A DNA stretch of 64,000 nucleotides from Diphasiastrum complanatum (GCA_029204225.1 CM055103.1:57339705-57403704), one strand, 5' to 3'; shown: positions 34,040 to 44,940, numbered from the stretch's first letter. Notes: generated from the letters alone by a model not told the origin. Made by a program: numbers and translations.

Positions 34040-34990
34040 ATAAAACATCCATAAGAGAGTTGTCAAATGAAGAGAGGAGATGCAAAAAGTCCGGAGCAGG
34101 GGGAAAAGTCCACAGCAGATATGAAGGACGCTGGATAAAGCAAGATGTCAAGATGCCAAACGCAACTTGAGTGTCGCCCAACCGAGGAAACAGATCTGAA
34201 TGAGCAACATCCTCCTGGAGAGCCTCACCAAGAAAGCAGAGTTGAAGGAAGCAGACCCAAAAGGAACACCCAAAATACGAATGCCATCCGAAGGAGCAAG
34301 GAAACCTTGAGGAGGAACAAAGTCTGGGGGAAGACCTGTTGGAGACCACACTGAACACTTGCGAGTTTGAATAGTGTTGAAACTGAAAACAGATAGAGCG
34401 ACTAACAAGACGGAGGAGGACTTCGCCAACAGCGATGGGACGGACGCCACTCGAGGCTTTAGACATGGCGATCAAATGAGACGTAGACAAAAGACGTGCG
34501 ACAGAAGAAGAAATGTGACCAGAGGCGATAAAAGAGCAGACCTGAAAGAGTTGAACAAAGCCACTAGCAGAGTCCTCGGGTGGAAAGCAATCACGAAGGT
34601 GTTCATAGACCAAACCGGAGGGACCACCAACAGCAAGACGAGGACTACGATGGAAGGCACAAGAGAAAGAATCACGATCAAGCACCAAGTCAACATCAAA
34701 CACAAAGTCCTCCACAAACAAGGGAAGAATGCCTTCAGAAGTAGGATGCAGAGCTTGGAGAGCAGCAACAGTATCAACAGAAGAGGGAGCGGGTGTGAGA
34801 GGAGCTAAAGCTCGAGCTGCATGAGAATACTCACCAACTTGCCCAAGATGTAGGGTGCGACGAAGGCGACGGTAGAGAGGTGGGGTGCCTTGAGGTTGAG
34901 AGTCCTGTGAGTTGCGAGTAGCTGGATGATGACACAAAGTTTGATTTCAATTGTTGAAGATGAGTTGAGGATGATGGTTGCAAAGTAAAT
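34040..34990 (-). pseudogene. Non-LTR (LINE-like) reverse transcriptase remnant, palm deleted
   Basis: The minus strand encodes LRRTLHLGQVGEYSHAARAL, then ALQALHP, GPSGLVYEHLRD, SFIASGHISSSVARLLS and SGVRPIAVGEVLLRLVSRS. The RPIAVGE motif and spacing mark the fingers of a non-LTR RT class common in lower eukaryotes and plants. In another frame follow KCSVWSPTGLPPDF and DGIRILGVPFGSASF, a thumb-side motif, and then GDTQVAFGILTSCFIQRPSY. The catalytic palm with its YxDD box between these blocks is missing, so about 150-200 residues are deleted. The low-coordinate end abuts the truncated Copia-3 LTR. Confidence 0.7.
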
Positions 34991-36837
34991 CCAAGACATG
35001 CTTTCAAAATAGAAAAGATTTCTATACGATTAGTTATTGTCTACTTCAAATTAAAAGCCAATATAGCTTAGATTTTTGAACTTCAATCATCAACTATGGG
35101 TTTATTTTTGAAAAATCATTTTTTCTTGTCCTTCATATCTATCCACAACATTTTTTACTCATACATTTAAGAAAAAACATTAGTTGTAGTGGTGCACGTA
35201 AAGTGGACTTGTAGCATTTTTGTCTGGTTGTTATTTTTAATGACTCCAAAAATATTTCCAATCCAAAATAATTTTTTTTGTTATTTTTATAAGCTAGATG
35301 TGGAATAAGCATATCAACTTGAATTTTATGAAAATCACTACATCAATTCATTCCGATAGCTTTTATAGTTTGTCAATTTTTTCACAAGGCCAAATAAAGA
35401 TTAGGTTCTTACCTTGCACAAATCATAAAAGGTCAATATTTTTAAGAGTTGTTGAGGATTCACGAGTCTTTTTCAAAGTTGTCATTTTTATCAAGGCTTA
35501 AGATACCCAATGTTCTCAGTATTGTGCTACTCATGCTCTAGAGAATATTAGTTACTTGGGGTATTTTTGTTCTAGTGGCTTTATTTAGAGTGCACCATTG
35601 CCCATTGCTCATGAAAAATTCACAAATACAAACTATGTAATTGTTAAAATTAACAAAAAAGAAAACCGTAACATAATTGTTGAAATTAATAAAACAAGCT
35701 ATAGTTGGTGTATGTAGTTTTTTGTAATGTTTATAAATAGATTTCTATGAACTATGCAAAAATTGAACCATTGTTTGCTATTCTCAACATAACAAAAACT
35801 TTGAAAAGCTTTGTTGCTACCCTAGAAACCCTGCCCTTCAAGGCGATATTCACCAATCGGACACTTCAAGTTCTTTAGCTGCGTAATGTCCTCACCTCGG
35901 GCCACTACATGTACGGTTAGTGAGAACCAATCTTCATTTTGCTATGCTACCATAGCCGAAAGAGAATGAACAAGATTCTTCACTATGCCCAGCATAGTTA
36001 AAAACTTTCAATTTTTTGTTTACTATGCTGAGCATAGCAAACTAGTCTTTTGCAGAAACTATTTCATTTAATGTGATATTCATTAGTGGGGTACTTAAAG
36101 TTCAGAAAGACATGAATGGTAAAAATGACATTGAAGGGCAAAAAGAAAGGCCTGAATGGTAAAAATGACATTGAAGGGCAAAAAGGCATGAATGGTGAAA
36201 ATGACGTGGAAGGGCATGGTTTCTTCAAACGGAAGAAACAGTTCAAAGGTTTGGAGTCGCATACTGAGCATAGAACAAAAAAGCTAGGGTTTGTTATGTT
36301 GAGGTCTAGATCACGAGACAGGAGCGAGAGAGATGATCTGTGGTTGCCGTGATAGCGCTACTTGGTGCCGCCTTTCCTCTGGTTAGCTATTATCGCATCT
36401 TGGCACGATATTGCACTGCTTCACAGTACTTTTGGGGGCTCTGCTGGGTGTGCAGAATGATGAGAATGTGAATTTTGAGCAAACAAAACTTTTACCTTTC
36501 AGCAAGCTTGATTTTGTACTAACTTTCATGGATTGTCACGTAATCTTCACTGTAATTCGAAGATGATGCCACGCTCATTTTTAAGTAGCTCACAATCTAG
36601 GAAAGCAAGCTGATTGCACACCCGGATGAAGACTTTTGGAAAAGACTATCTACTTGCTGACTTTGGTGCTTGCACACAAAAAAGTGGTAGGTGGCAAGAT
36701 TGCGTCTGATATTTTGGTGGCTGTAGTAATAGTTGTCGTGAACCTAGCATGCATCCAACATTATTGTCTCTTTTAGCATGATCTTCTTAACAATGTCATC
36801 AATGGAAGAGTTTTACAATTATTGTTTGTTTCTACAG
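34991..36837. other. Intergenic stretch, no gene identified
   Basis: AT-rich with TGCTATGC/GCATAGCA-type short repeats near 35940-36040 and a short tandem array at 36112-36218. It leads to the acceptor-like TTTCTACAG at 36829-36837, so it may hold intron sequence of the polygalacturonase gene. No upstream exon was recognised. Confidence 0.45.
36112..36218. repeat. Short tandem repeat, three units of ~36-40 bp
   Basis: Units contain GAATGGTAAAAATGACATTG and AAGGGCAAAAAG. The third unit is diverged. Confidence 0.8.
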
Positions 36838-37507
36838 ATTCCTCCTCTGATTTGTGCATACCAGACCGTTACATAAGCCATCGCGATGATATGATTGCTA
36901 TCAAAAGTGGTTGGGACGAGTATTGCTTATGGAGTACCTACCTTGAACATCTATATCCACAGAGTAACTGGACAAACAAAAGTGGCATCTGGATATGCGA
37001 TTGGAAGTGAGACATCCGGAGGACTATCAAAAATTCAGGTGCGAGACCTTAAAGTGGTCAATTCCAAAACAGGGATCTCAATAAGGACTAACGTGGGTAG
37101 AGGAGCTTATATCCACAATATCTCAATAGAGAATGTGGAGCTTGTAAATGTTGGAACTGCCATATCGTTGCTAGGATCATCTGGTGAGCATCCAGATGCT
37201 AATTACAATGTTGAAGCAGTAGTCCCAAATGTGGGCAGTATTTCTATTCCTAATGGATATGGCAACATGCTAGATCGACCAGGACGACTTCAGGGTATAC
37301 TAGAGAACCCATTTAAGCGCATTTGTTTTTCTGATATCAACCTACAGACTGGTACAGGTCTGCTCAATACTTGTAAATGCTCTTCTGTAGAAGGTTTTTC
37401 TGCAAAGTACCTAAAAATGATCTTCTGTAGAAGGTTCTTCTGCTCAAGTCTCTTCACAGGCTTTCCCTCAGATGTTGAATCGTAACCAGGCTGAGGCTTC
37501 CAAATGA
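36838..37507 (+). pseudogene. Polygalacturonase (GH28) terminal-exon fragment, frameshifted
   Basis: After an acceptor-like TTTCTACAG the frame reads SSDLCIPDRYISHRDDMIAI and KSGWDEY, the GH28 active-site region (usual form ..CI.D.YI..GDD..AIKSGWDEYG). A 5-bp loss near 36920 shifts the frame to IAYGVPTLNIYIHRVTGQT, followed by YAIGSETSGG, KTGISIRTNVGRGAYI and NPFKRICFSDINLQ. The family cleaves pectin in the cell wall. The GDD glycine reads Arg. A ~40-bp duplication near 37380-37430 shifts the frame again before a plausible stop at 37505. The N-terminal half with the signal peptide and NTDG motif is missing. It is probably a dead copy; a sequencing error at the 5-bp site cannot be excluded. 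Confidence 0.82.
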
Positions 37508-38373
37508 TTTCCAGCTCTCATAGGTGGTACTTGTCAAAGTTCCCTCTCATGATTATGGGAAGCAAGTTCTCTTCTCCAGGTTATTCGCTTGGCTTCCGTT
37601 TGAGGCCATTAGCAAATTCTACGCTCAATTGTTTTCAGTAGTGAGTCTAAAACCATGTAAGCCTCATTGTAAATTTGGCTGAATTTCAAGAAGAGGAGAA
37701 GTTGAGGTTTTTGCCTAAGTACGAGTGCAAGCCAAGAGACATAATGTTAATAATGGACATGTAATCACTTGTTGAAGGAAAAAAAACAAAACAACATCAA
37801 GCAACCATGAGCCAAAGGTCCTCTTTGGTAGGTTTATCTCCAAGACCTTAATACCAAGCCAAGCTCCGATGCTGAGATCTTACCATCTCCGTTGCTATCA
37901 AAAACTCAAAAGACTTTTTGAAGCTTTAAAACTTTTGGAGAACTTTCACTCGTCTCCTTTATAAGGAGAATCCATAAAGGAGGAAGAGCTTGTACAACTA
38001 ATCTTGAATGGCCTTTGTGTAGATTTCTCTATTTTTTGGATAGTTTTGTGATTGAATATGTCAATGTGATTCAACCTGAATTTATAAGGCTTTATTTGTG
38101 AGACATTTGTGTGCTATGAAGTGCTTTTGGTTCAGTATAGGTGGATTCACCCTTCTTGTGAAGTTGAGATCAAGGAGGAGACTAGTTTTGATCAAATCTA
38201 TAGTAAATTGAGCTAGGTTTGGATCTAGTTTGGATCTTGAAGATTGATCAAGCTCAAGATCATCTTAGATCTTGTTGAGAAATCAGAGAGTGATTCATCT
38301 CATGTCCCAAAGAGAGTGGTATAGCTTGTTGTGATCATTTCTTATACAATCTATCTTGTTTCATTGAATCTAT
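37508..38373 (+). other. Flank of the polygalacturonase fragment and leader of Copia-4
   Basis: To about 37800 the sequence shows nothing recognisable. From about 38040 it resembles copia leader sequence (CTTGTGAAGTTGAGATCAAGG at 38155) shared with 47390 and belonging to the same copia family as Copia-1. No PBS was identified. Confidence 0.45.
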
Positions 38374-39004
38374 AATGAGCAAGTTGTCATCACTTGAATA
38401 CCTCCAAGGTGTCCTCATGGCCAAGGAGAATAGGAGACAACACTTCAATGCAAGGATGAATAGACTTTCTATTCATGATGGAGATGATCAAGCACTCTTC
38501 ATCAAGAGCAAGGGCAAGACCAAGAGCAAGGGAACTACATTCAAGAAGAACCAAGCAAAGAATGAAGATCAAGATGGATCTTCAAATTCAAGGTGTCCTC
38601 ATGGCCAAGGAGAATAGGAGACAACGCTTCAATGCAAAGGATGAACAAACTTTCTATTCATGATGGAAATGATCAAGCACTCTTCATCAAGAGCAAGGAC
38701 AAGACCAAGAGCAAGGGAACTACATTCAAGAAGAACCAAGCAAAGACTGAAGATCAAGATGGATCTTCAAGTTCAACTCCAAGCAAGACCAAGAAGGACA
38801 AGTCCAAGACCAAGTGCTACTATTGTAGCAAGATGGGGCACTATGCCTCTCAATGCTTCAAGAAGAAGCAAGCACAAGGGCAAGAAAATATCAGCCAAGA
38901 GGAGGAGAGTCCACAAGAAGATTCACTAATAATTTCAGGCTTCTCTTCATCAAGTTTCAAGGGGGAAGATCCATGGTGGATAGAAGATAGTGGGCAAGTT
39001 CTCA
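38374..39004 (+). pseudogene. gag: Copia-4 Gag C-terminus, zinc knuckle and start of protease
   Basis: SLEYLQGVLMAKENRRQ and MNRLSIHDGDDQALFIKSK match the Gag C-terminus seen in Copia-7 (ALQSVLISEESRQ, KLSLTHNDGKALFIKDK). The Gag N-terminus is missing. A 184-bp tandem duplication (38405-38588 and 38589-38772) repeats this part out of frame. The knuckle CYYCSKMGHYASQC (C-X2-C-X4-H-X4-C) is intact at about 38816-38857. The protease WWIEDSG breaks after DSG by a one-base loss near 38990. Confidence 0.82.
38405..38772 (+). repeat. 184-bp tandem duplication in Copia-4 gag
   Basis: CAAGGTGTCCTCATGGCCAA occurs at 38405 and 38589, and the two copies agree closely until about 38772. 184 is not divisible by three, so the copies are read in different frames. 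Confidence 0.88.
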
Positions 39005-39958
39005 CATGACAAGCAAGAGGGAGTATGTTTCAACTCTTTTGTCTTATGAAGGGCCTATCAAGTCTATTTTCACAGAAAATGATAATGTTTGCAAGATAGA
39101 AGGAGTAGGTTCCGTCCCCTTGTGCTTAGGATGCTCAAAAAGGGTCAATGTTGATGAAGTTTTGTACATTCCTAGCATCACTAGGAATCTACTTAGTGTT
39201 AAGCAAATGGTTGATAATGGTTTTTTTGTGCGATTCACTTCAAGTGATTGTTACATAAAGAAGAAAGTCAAAGTTATTGCTAAAGGCACTAGACTTGAGA
39301 AGCTTTACAAGTTAGATGCTTTTGTTGACACCAATGTTGTGATGCTAGCCGAGGGGGACAAGTTGTCAAGTTTTGATCTTTGGCACAAAAGGCTTGGACA
39401 CATCAATCCAATTTCAATGGAGGCTATGTGCAAGGAGGAGCTTGCCTTAGGCCTACCAAGGTTCTTAGCAAAGGAGGAAAAGGTTTTTGAAGCATGTGCA
39501 CTATCCAAGGCACATAAGAAGGCTTTTTCAAGTTCTATCTCCAAAACATCTCATCCTCTTGAGCTAATACATTCGGATGTTCACTTTGGTAGCACTAAGT
39601 CAAATGGTGGATGACTTTTCAAGATATTGTTGGGTTTTCCTACTTTCTTCCAAGGCTCAAGTATATGAAACCTTTGTCAAGTTCAATAATTTTGTTGAGA
39701 AGCATCATAATCAAAGCATTAAGATCTTTAGAAGTGATGATGGAGGAGAGTACATCTCCAATAAGTTTAAAGATCTTTGTGAGGAATAGGGAATCAAGAA
39801 GAAGCTATCTTGTCCATGTACACCTCAACAAAATGGGGTGGCCGAGAGGAGAAATAGAACATTATGTGAATGTTCTAAAGCCTTGAAATTAGATGCATGC
39901 TTGCCAAAGCCATTTTGGGGTAGGTCACTGACTTGTGCATTTGATCAAGAGAGTCTTA
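39005..39958 (+). pseudogene. pol: Copia-4 protease/pre-integrase and integrase core
   Basis: The frame from 39006 reads MTSKREYVST, VLYIPSITRNLLSVKQM, FDLWHKRLGHINPISME, ACALSKAHKKAFSSS and LELIHSDVHFGS (first catalytic Asp), then a stop. After a short loss VDDFSRYCWVFLLSSKAQVY and IFRSDDGGEYISNKFK (second Asp) follow, then QQNGVAERRNRTLCEC (Glu). All three integrase catalytic residues are present, but across several frames. The frame runs into the inversion breakpoint after the equivalent of LIKRVL at about 39958. Confidence 0.82.
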
Positions 39959-40680
39959 TGTACACATAATCTATGCCCTCCACTTGAGCATATGCTTTGG
40001 CAACTAACCTTGCCTTGTGTTCGCTTATGCTTCCATCTAAATTTAGCTTGAGTTTGAACACCCATTTACATCTTATTACATTCTTAGAAAATCTATCAAC
40101 AAGGATCCAAGTGCCACTATCCATCAAAGCATTATACTCATCTAGCATAGCTTGATACCATTCTTTTGAACTCAAAGCATCTTCTACTCTTGAAAGTTCA
40201 TCAAAACTTGACATAAGAGCAAAATAAGTGGATGGATTAACCTCGGCTTGTTTTCCCTTGCATGGATATGTGAGCCTTCTTGTCTCCATTCTTACCCTTG
40301 ATGATCTTCTAGGTGTGATAGGTTGACTTGGTTCAAGCTCCGCATTAGGCTCCTCAAAATCAGGATCATCTTGATTCTCGACCACTATCCTCTTGATTGT
40401 TGAGATGGTTGAGCCATCATCAAGCTTGTGCATCATGCATACATCAAAGATTATATCTCTAGACACCACAAACTTCTCCGAGGATGGAAGATATACCTTG
40501 TATCCCTTGCTTGAGTTGCCATACCCGAGCATGATCCTCTTTGTTGATGATGGATCCTCCTTTGTCCTTGTCTCCAAAGGTTCATGCACATAACAAGTGC
40601 ATCCAAAGACTTTCAAGTGCTTAAGGTTAGGCTTTCTTCCGTACAAAACTTCATAAGGAGTTTTACCATCAATTACTAGA
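39959..40680 (-). pseudogene. pol: Inverted Copia-4 block: integrase C-terminus to RT N-terminus
   Basis: On the minus strand a single open frame of 233 residues reads LYGRKPNLKHLKVFGCTCYV, ETRTKEDPSSTKRIMLGYG, PRRSSRVRMETRRLTYP, VEDALSSKEWYQAMLDEYNA and CKWVFKLKLNLDGS, ending at GIDY. This is the segment that should lie between the integrase core ending at 39958 and the RT piece starting at 40681, and it is flipped. The upstream part before LYGRKPN (VIDGKTPYEV) reaches 40680. Confidence 0.88.
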
Positions 40681-41310
40681 GTTTGAAGATGGTAGATCTA
40701 GGTGATCTCCATTATACTTTGGGCATAGAAGTCATTAGAGGGTCTGATTTTATCTTCATTTGTCAAACAAACTATGCTCAAAGTTTGCTAAAGAAGTTTA
40801 AGATGCAAGATTGCAAGTATGTAGAAACTCCCATGGAGCAAGATGTAAAATGTCTAAAGAAGATGATGAAAGATCCTTCATAAACATCACTTTGTATAGA
40901 CAACTTATAGGCTCCTTAACTATTACTAGGCTTGATCTTACCTTTAGTGTATGTATATTGAGTCAACACATGCAAGATCCATTGAACATTCATTGGAAGA
41001 AAGCTAAAAGGATCTTGAGATACATCTCGAGTACACTAGACTTTGGTATTCTCTATGGAGGAGATGTAATTGACTTGCATGCCTATAGTGATTTGGATTT
41101 TGCAAGTGACAAGAGAGATAGAAGATCAACAAGTGCATATGCAACCTTCATAGATGATGGAGTAGTTTCTTGGCTATCAAAGAAGCAAGAAACAATCTCA
41201 CTCTCTTCAACCGAGGCCGAGTACAAGACACTTACTACAACAACCAAGGAAGTGCTTTGGATCAAGAGATTATTGGTGGAGCTAAAGATTATGGATCCAA
41301 AGGATGTACT
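40681..41310 (+). pseudogene. pol: Copia-4 RT C-terminus and RNase H
   Basis: MVDLGDLHYTLGIEVIRGSD and SLLKKFKMQDCKYVETPMEQ (RT end) are followed, one frame over, by ITLYRQLIGSLTITRLDLTF and HWKKAKRILRYISSTLDFGI, then SDLDFASDKRDRRSTSAYA and SLSSTEAEYKTLTTTTKEV (RNase H). The YVDD centre between GIDY (inverted block) and this piece is missing (about 115 residues by comparison with Copia-7). Confidence 0.82.
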
Positions 41311-41326
41311 ATGCTCAGTGGTGGCC

Positions 41327-41395
41327 TGTTGTGGGTATCTTCTGTATACAAATAAATAAGTGGGTCCCACCACTAAAATATTGTTGAAAATCAAC
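41327..41395 (+). repeat. Terminal fragment related to the TR-gag repeat
   Basis: TGTTGTGGGTATCTTCTGTA followed by AAGTGGGTCCCACCACTAAAATA resembles the start of the TR-gag terminal repeats (reverse complement of 17075 downward) at about 75% identity over ~69 bp. It lies between Copia-4 RNase H and Copia-5 integrase. It supports TGTTGTGGG being a true element end. Confidence 0.7.
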
Positions 41396-42110
41396 TTAAT
41401 GCAAAGATTAAGGTATTGATATGTGATAATGAAAGAGAGTACATCTCCAATAGAATGATAAAGTTTTGTAATTCTAATGGCATTAAGAGGGAGTTATCTT
41501 GTCCTTATACCCTCAACAAAATGGAGTGGTCGAGAGAAAAAATGGATCTCTTTGTGAGTGTGCTAAAGCCTTAAGGCTAGATACTTATCTACCAGAACCA
41601 TTTTGGGGTGAGGCAATCACTTGTGCTAACTTCCATTTGAGGCTCTATTTGGAGAAAAGCCAAATCTTAAATATCTAAGAATCTTTGGATCTACATGCTA
41701 TGTACACCAATCTTTGGATACAAGAAAGAAGGATGATGCCACTTCTATCAAAGGTATATTTTTGGGATATGGTGAGACTAGCAAAGGGTATAGAGTCTTC
41801 GATCCCATCACTAAGAAAGTCATATTGAGTAGGGATGTTTTTTTTATGAAGGAAACTCTTGTAAAGTGGATGATAATGCTACTAATAATCTTGACATCAA
41901 AGACCATGCTAGGATGGAGGAGGAGCTTCAAAGTGATCAAGAGCTTGAGGATCCAACTCAAGATCCAAGGACTCCAAGAAGATCTACAAGAGCAAGGGCC
42001 GACCCATTAAGGCTCACTTATGATGGCAAAGATGATCAAAGAGGGGGGCATTTCATCTTTCCTTACTTCAATGTAGGATGAACCAACTTGCTATGTAGAT
42101 GCTTGTAAAT
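41396..42110 (+). pseudogene. pol: Copia-5 integrase remnant
   Basis: KIKVLICDNEREYISNRM (second catalytic Asp; the usual SDGGGEY reads DNERE), GIKRELSCPYT, NGSLCECAKALRLD and PEPFWGEAITCANF are followed in other frames by LDTRKKDDATSIKGIFLGYG and KGYRVFDPITKKVILSRDVF. It ends in an acidic linker with TPRRSTRARADPLRLTYDGK. Confidence 0.8.
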
Positions 42111-42117
42111 CAAAAAG

Positions 42118-43640
42118 TTGTATGAATGCTATGCAGGTGGAGTACGATGCTCTCATGGGGATGCTCTCATGGAGAATCATACTTGGGAGCTTGTTGATCT
42201 TCCTCAAGGGAAAAAACCACTTGACTGCAAGTGGGTGTATAGATTGAAGTATAATAAAGATGGATCAATAAATAAGTATAAAGATAGACTTGTAGAAAAA
42301 GGTTTCTTGCAAACCAAAGGCATTGATTATGATGAAACTTTTGTTCCTGTGGCTAATCTAGTTAAAATAAGATTGATCATTAGTCTTGCTACTATCTTCA
42401 ATTGGAAGCGATTTCAACTTCATGTTACAAATGCCTTCCTCAATGGCTACTTGGAGGAAGAGATCTACATGAGGCAACCCGAGGGCTTTATCAAAGAGGA
42501 GCATGAAGAAAAAGTGTGTTTTTTTGAAAAAAAAACCTCTATGGAACCAAGAAAGCACGTAGAGCATGGTACTCTAGGCTAAACTCTTTCCTTATCTCCA
42601 TCAACTTTGTTTTGAGTTCATATGATCTATCATTGTACATTAGATTTCATGATGGAAAGATCATTATACTTGTATTGTATGTTGATGACATTATTTTAAG
42701 TGGAAATGATCTAGATGGAATAGGATATGTAAAGGTTGCTTTATCTAAAGAGTTTAAAATGGTTGATCGCGGCCTACTGCACTTCATTCTAGGAATAGAA
42801 GTCATAAGAGGATTGGATTTTAGCTTTATATGTCAATCTAAATATGCTACATCCATCCTAGATAGATTTGGAATGAAGAATTGTAAAGGCATTGAGATGG
42901 AGCAAAATGTTAAAGCATCTATAAGTGGTGATGAAGCATCCTTCGAGGACATCACTCTCTTTAGAAGGCTTATAGGCTCCTTAATCTATTTGATTATAAC
43001 TAGACCTGATCTTGTTATAGTGTTGGTAAGTTAAGCCGATTTATGCAATGTCCTCTTGTGTCACATTGTAAGATGGCCAAAAGAGTCCTAAGATATATCT
43101 CATCAACTAGGAATTTTGGCATACTCTACAAAGGGACTAATCTTGGCTTAAGAGCCTATAGTGACTCGGATTTTGCAATTGACAAAGTGGATCGAAAGTC
43201 TACAAGTGCATTTGCTACTTTCTTGTGTGATGGAGTGGTATCATGGCTTTCAAAGAAGCAAGATACTATTTCCTTATCTTCGATAGAATCCGAGTATAAG
43301 GCCTTGACATCAACATGCAAGGAGGTATTATGGCGCAAGAGGCTATTGGTGGAACTTTTTGTCATGGAGGAGGAGGTACCTACAATCTTTGTGATAGCTA
43401 ATCAGACCAATCACTTGCAACCAAGCCTACATTCCATGCAAGGAGCAAGCATATCGAGATTGCTCATCATTTTGTAAGGGAGAAGGTGCAAGCCAAAGAA
43501 ATCAAGATCCAACATGTGTCTTCATTGAGTTGCTAGCTGATTTGTTAACTAAATCCTTGCCTAAGGATTCATTTGTTAAGTTGATATCTTTACTTGGAGT
43601 AATTGATAAAAGCATCATAGTTTCCAAAGCTAGATTTGAG
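42118..43640 (+). pseudogene. pol: Copia-5 reverse transcriptase and RNase H
   Basis: The RT N-terminus (ENHTWELVDLPQGKKPLDCK; WVYRLKYNKDGS) runs through VTNAFLNGYLEEEIYMRQPE, breaks, then VLYVDDIILSGNDLDG (intact YVDD near 42680) and MVDRGLLHFILGIEVIRG. RNase H follows with AKRVLRYISSTRNFGILYKG, SDSDFAIDKVDRKSTSAFA and SLSSIESEYKALTSTCKEV. The C-terminal tail ends FEEECEK at the LTR. At least four frameshifts, and a loss around 42525-42600. Confidence 0.85.
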
Positions 43641-43646
43641 GAGGAG

Positions 43647-44368
43647 TGTGAAAAATTGCCTATATTGGCAAATCTAACTATGTCAAATAATGTAAATATG
43701 TACATTAGTGGGTCTCACATGTGTGAGGCCATGGAGCCATATGGGAAACCTATATTGGAGTAGATTAGATCATGTCTAAAATGTGGGTCAAGAAAATATG
43801 GTAGTGATTCCTACTTTATAGGAGCTAATTCCTATATTTATGGAGTAGGTTGATCAATCTAGCCACCAATATGGCAAGAATCTAGGAATGAAGCTAGAAT
43901 GGAAAATTAGGGCAAGAAAGCTCAATCAACTTCCTTATTACATGCTGGATTTTTGCCTAACTCGAGGTGGGGAAGAGGCTTTCTATGTATCCAATCCTCC
44001 ATAGTAATGCCTTTAGATTATTTTTGAGAGCTCATGGGCAAAACTCGGGTTCTACACTATGTACTTTGATTGTTTTTGGATCTCTAAGTAAGAAAAAAGT
44101 GTTTTTCACTTTATTTTCAGTCTACAGGCCGTATTGAGTACTGTTTCACACTTGTGTGGGTTGTATTTGCTTTTGATTGATATATGCTAAATTGCTAATC
44201 TAGATCTCAAATTCTTGTGTCTAGTTTGTATTTGTTTTATGATCAATCAATCAACCACTCTTGTGAGGCATTAATGCACTCTAAGGTCCAAAGTACTGTA
44301 CATTGACACTTCTTAGATTGAGAGAAGCTAGAAACTATACTTCTGATTCATTATTTTTACTTGTCATT
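43647..44368 (+). repeat. 3' LTR of Copia-5
   Basis: Starts TGTGAAAAATTGCC directly after GAGGAG and carries CACATGTGTG palindromes, as other LTRs of this family do. The end is placed at CTTGTCA (44368), giving 722 bp, close to the 726-737 bp of related LTRs. The end is less certain because no second copy exists in the window. Confidence 0.65.
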
Positions 44369-44380
44369 AGTATCGACAAA

Positions 44381-44940
44381 TGGATTTTCCCAGTCATGCG
44401 ATATAGGTCATAGACAAACTGAATGTAACTAACTACCACATGTGGAGATATAAAATAAAATTCATCCTACTAGCTATAGAACTATGGGAAGTCATAGAAG
44501 GAACAAAGAAAAAGTAAAGGATGACAAAGCCTTTGCTTTATTGATCTTAGATATTCAAGACTCATTGCTTGGTCATGTTTTCAAAGCCCAAAGATTCAAA
44601 GAAGTATGCGACATTCTAAACACTCTGTATAATGTTATAGATGGTGCCAGACAAATTATTTCTACGAAACACATTCTTCTCATTAAAAATATTAGAAAAT
44701 GATTTGGTAATTGATCGTTTGAACACCTTCAAAGATTTGCTTCAACAAATGACTACAATGGGATCTATTGTCCAATATTTAGATGTAGTAGTGACACTAC
44801 TATCAAGCTTATCTACTTCATGATATGAAAGTTGCATAATAATAGTGTCCACACAAGCAGAGATATCTCTTTTAAGATTTATACCAATGGTGCTACAGGA
44901 AGAAGCAAGAAGGACAAATTCAGCTACAACTAGTACCAAT
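44381..44940 (+). pseudogene. gag: Copia-6 Gag fragment
   Basis: VIDKLNVTNYHMWRYKIKFI and LWEVIEGTKKK give the copia Gag N-terminus. After a stop, DDKAFALLILDIQDSLLGHV and FKEVCDILNTLYNV follow, then LLQQMTTMGSIVQYLDVVVT with LLSSLSTS. Several stops occur and no pol follows. It belongs to a different subfamily from the Copia-1/7 Gag. Confidence 0.7.

Larger units (their letters stand above)
38374..41326 (+). mobile_element. Copia-4: Ty1/copia element with internal inversion
   Basis: Gag C-terminus, knuckle, protease, pre-integrase and integrase core run in plus orientation (38374-39958). The integrase C-terminus to RT N-terminus runs in minus orientation (39959-40680), and the RT end and RNase H are again plus (40681-41310). 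The catalytic RT centre is absent. No LTR was found; the 3' end is replaced by a TR-gag terminus at 41327. Confidence 0.88.
41396..44368 (+). mobile_element. Copia-5: 5'-truncated Ty1/copia element with 3' LTR
   Basis: Integrase core from 41396, RT, RNase H, purine tract (GAGGAG) and a 3' LTR starting at 43647. There is no 5' LTR, gag or protease. Many frameshifts are present. Confidence 0.82.
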
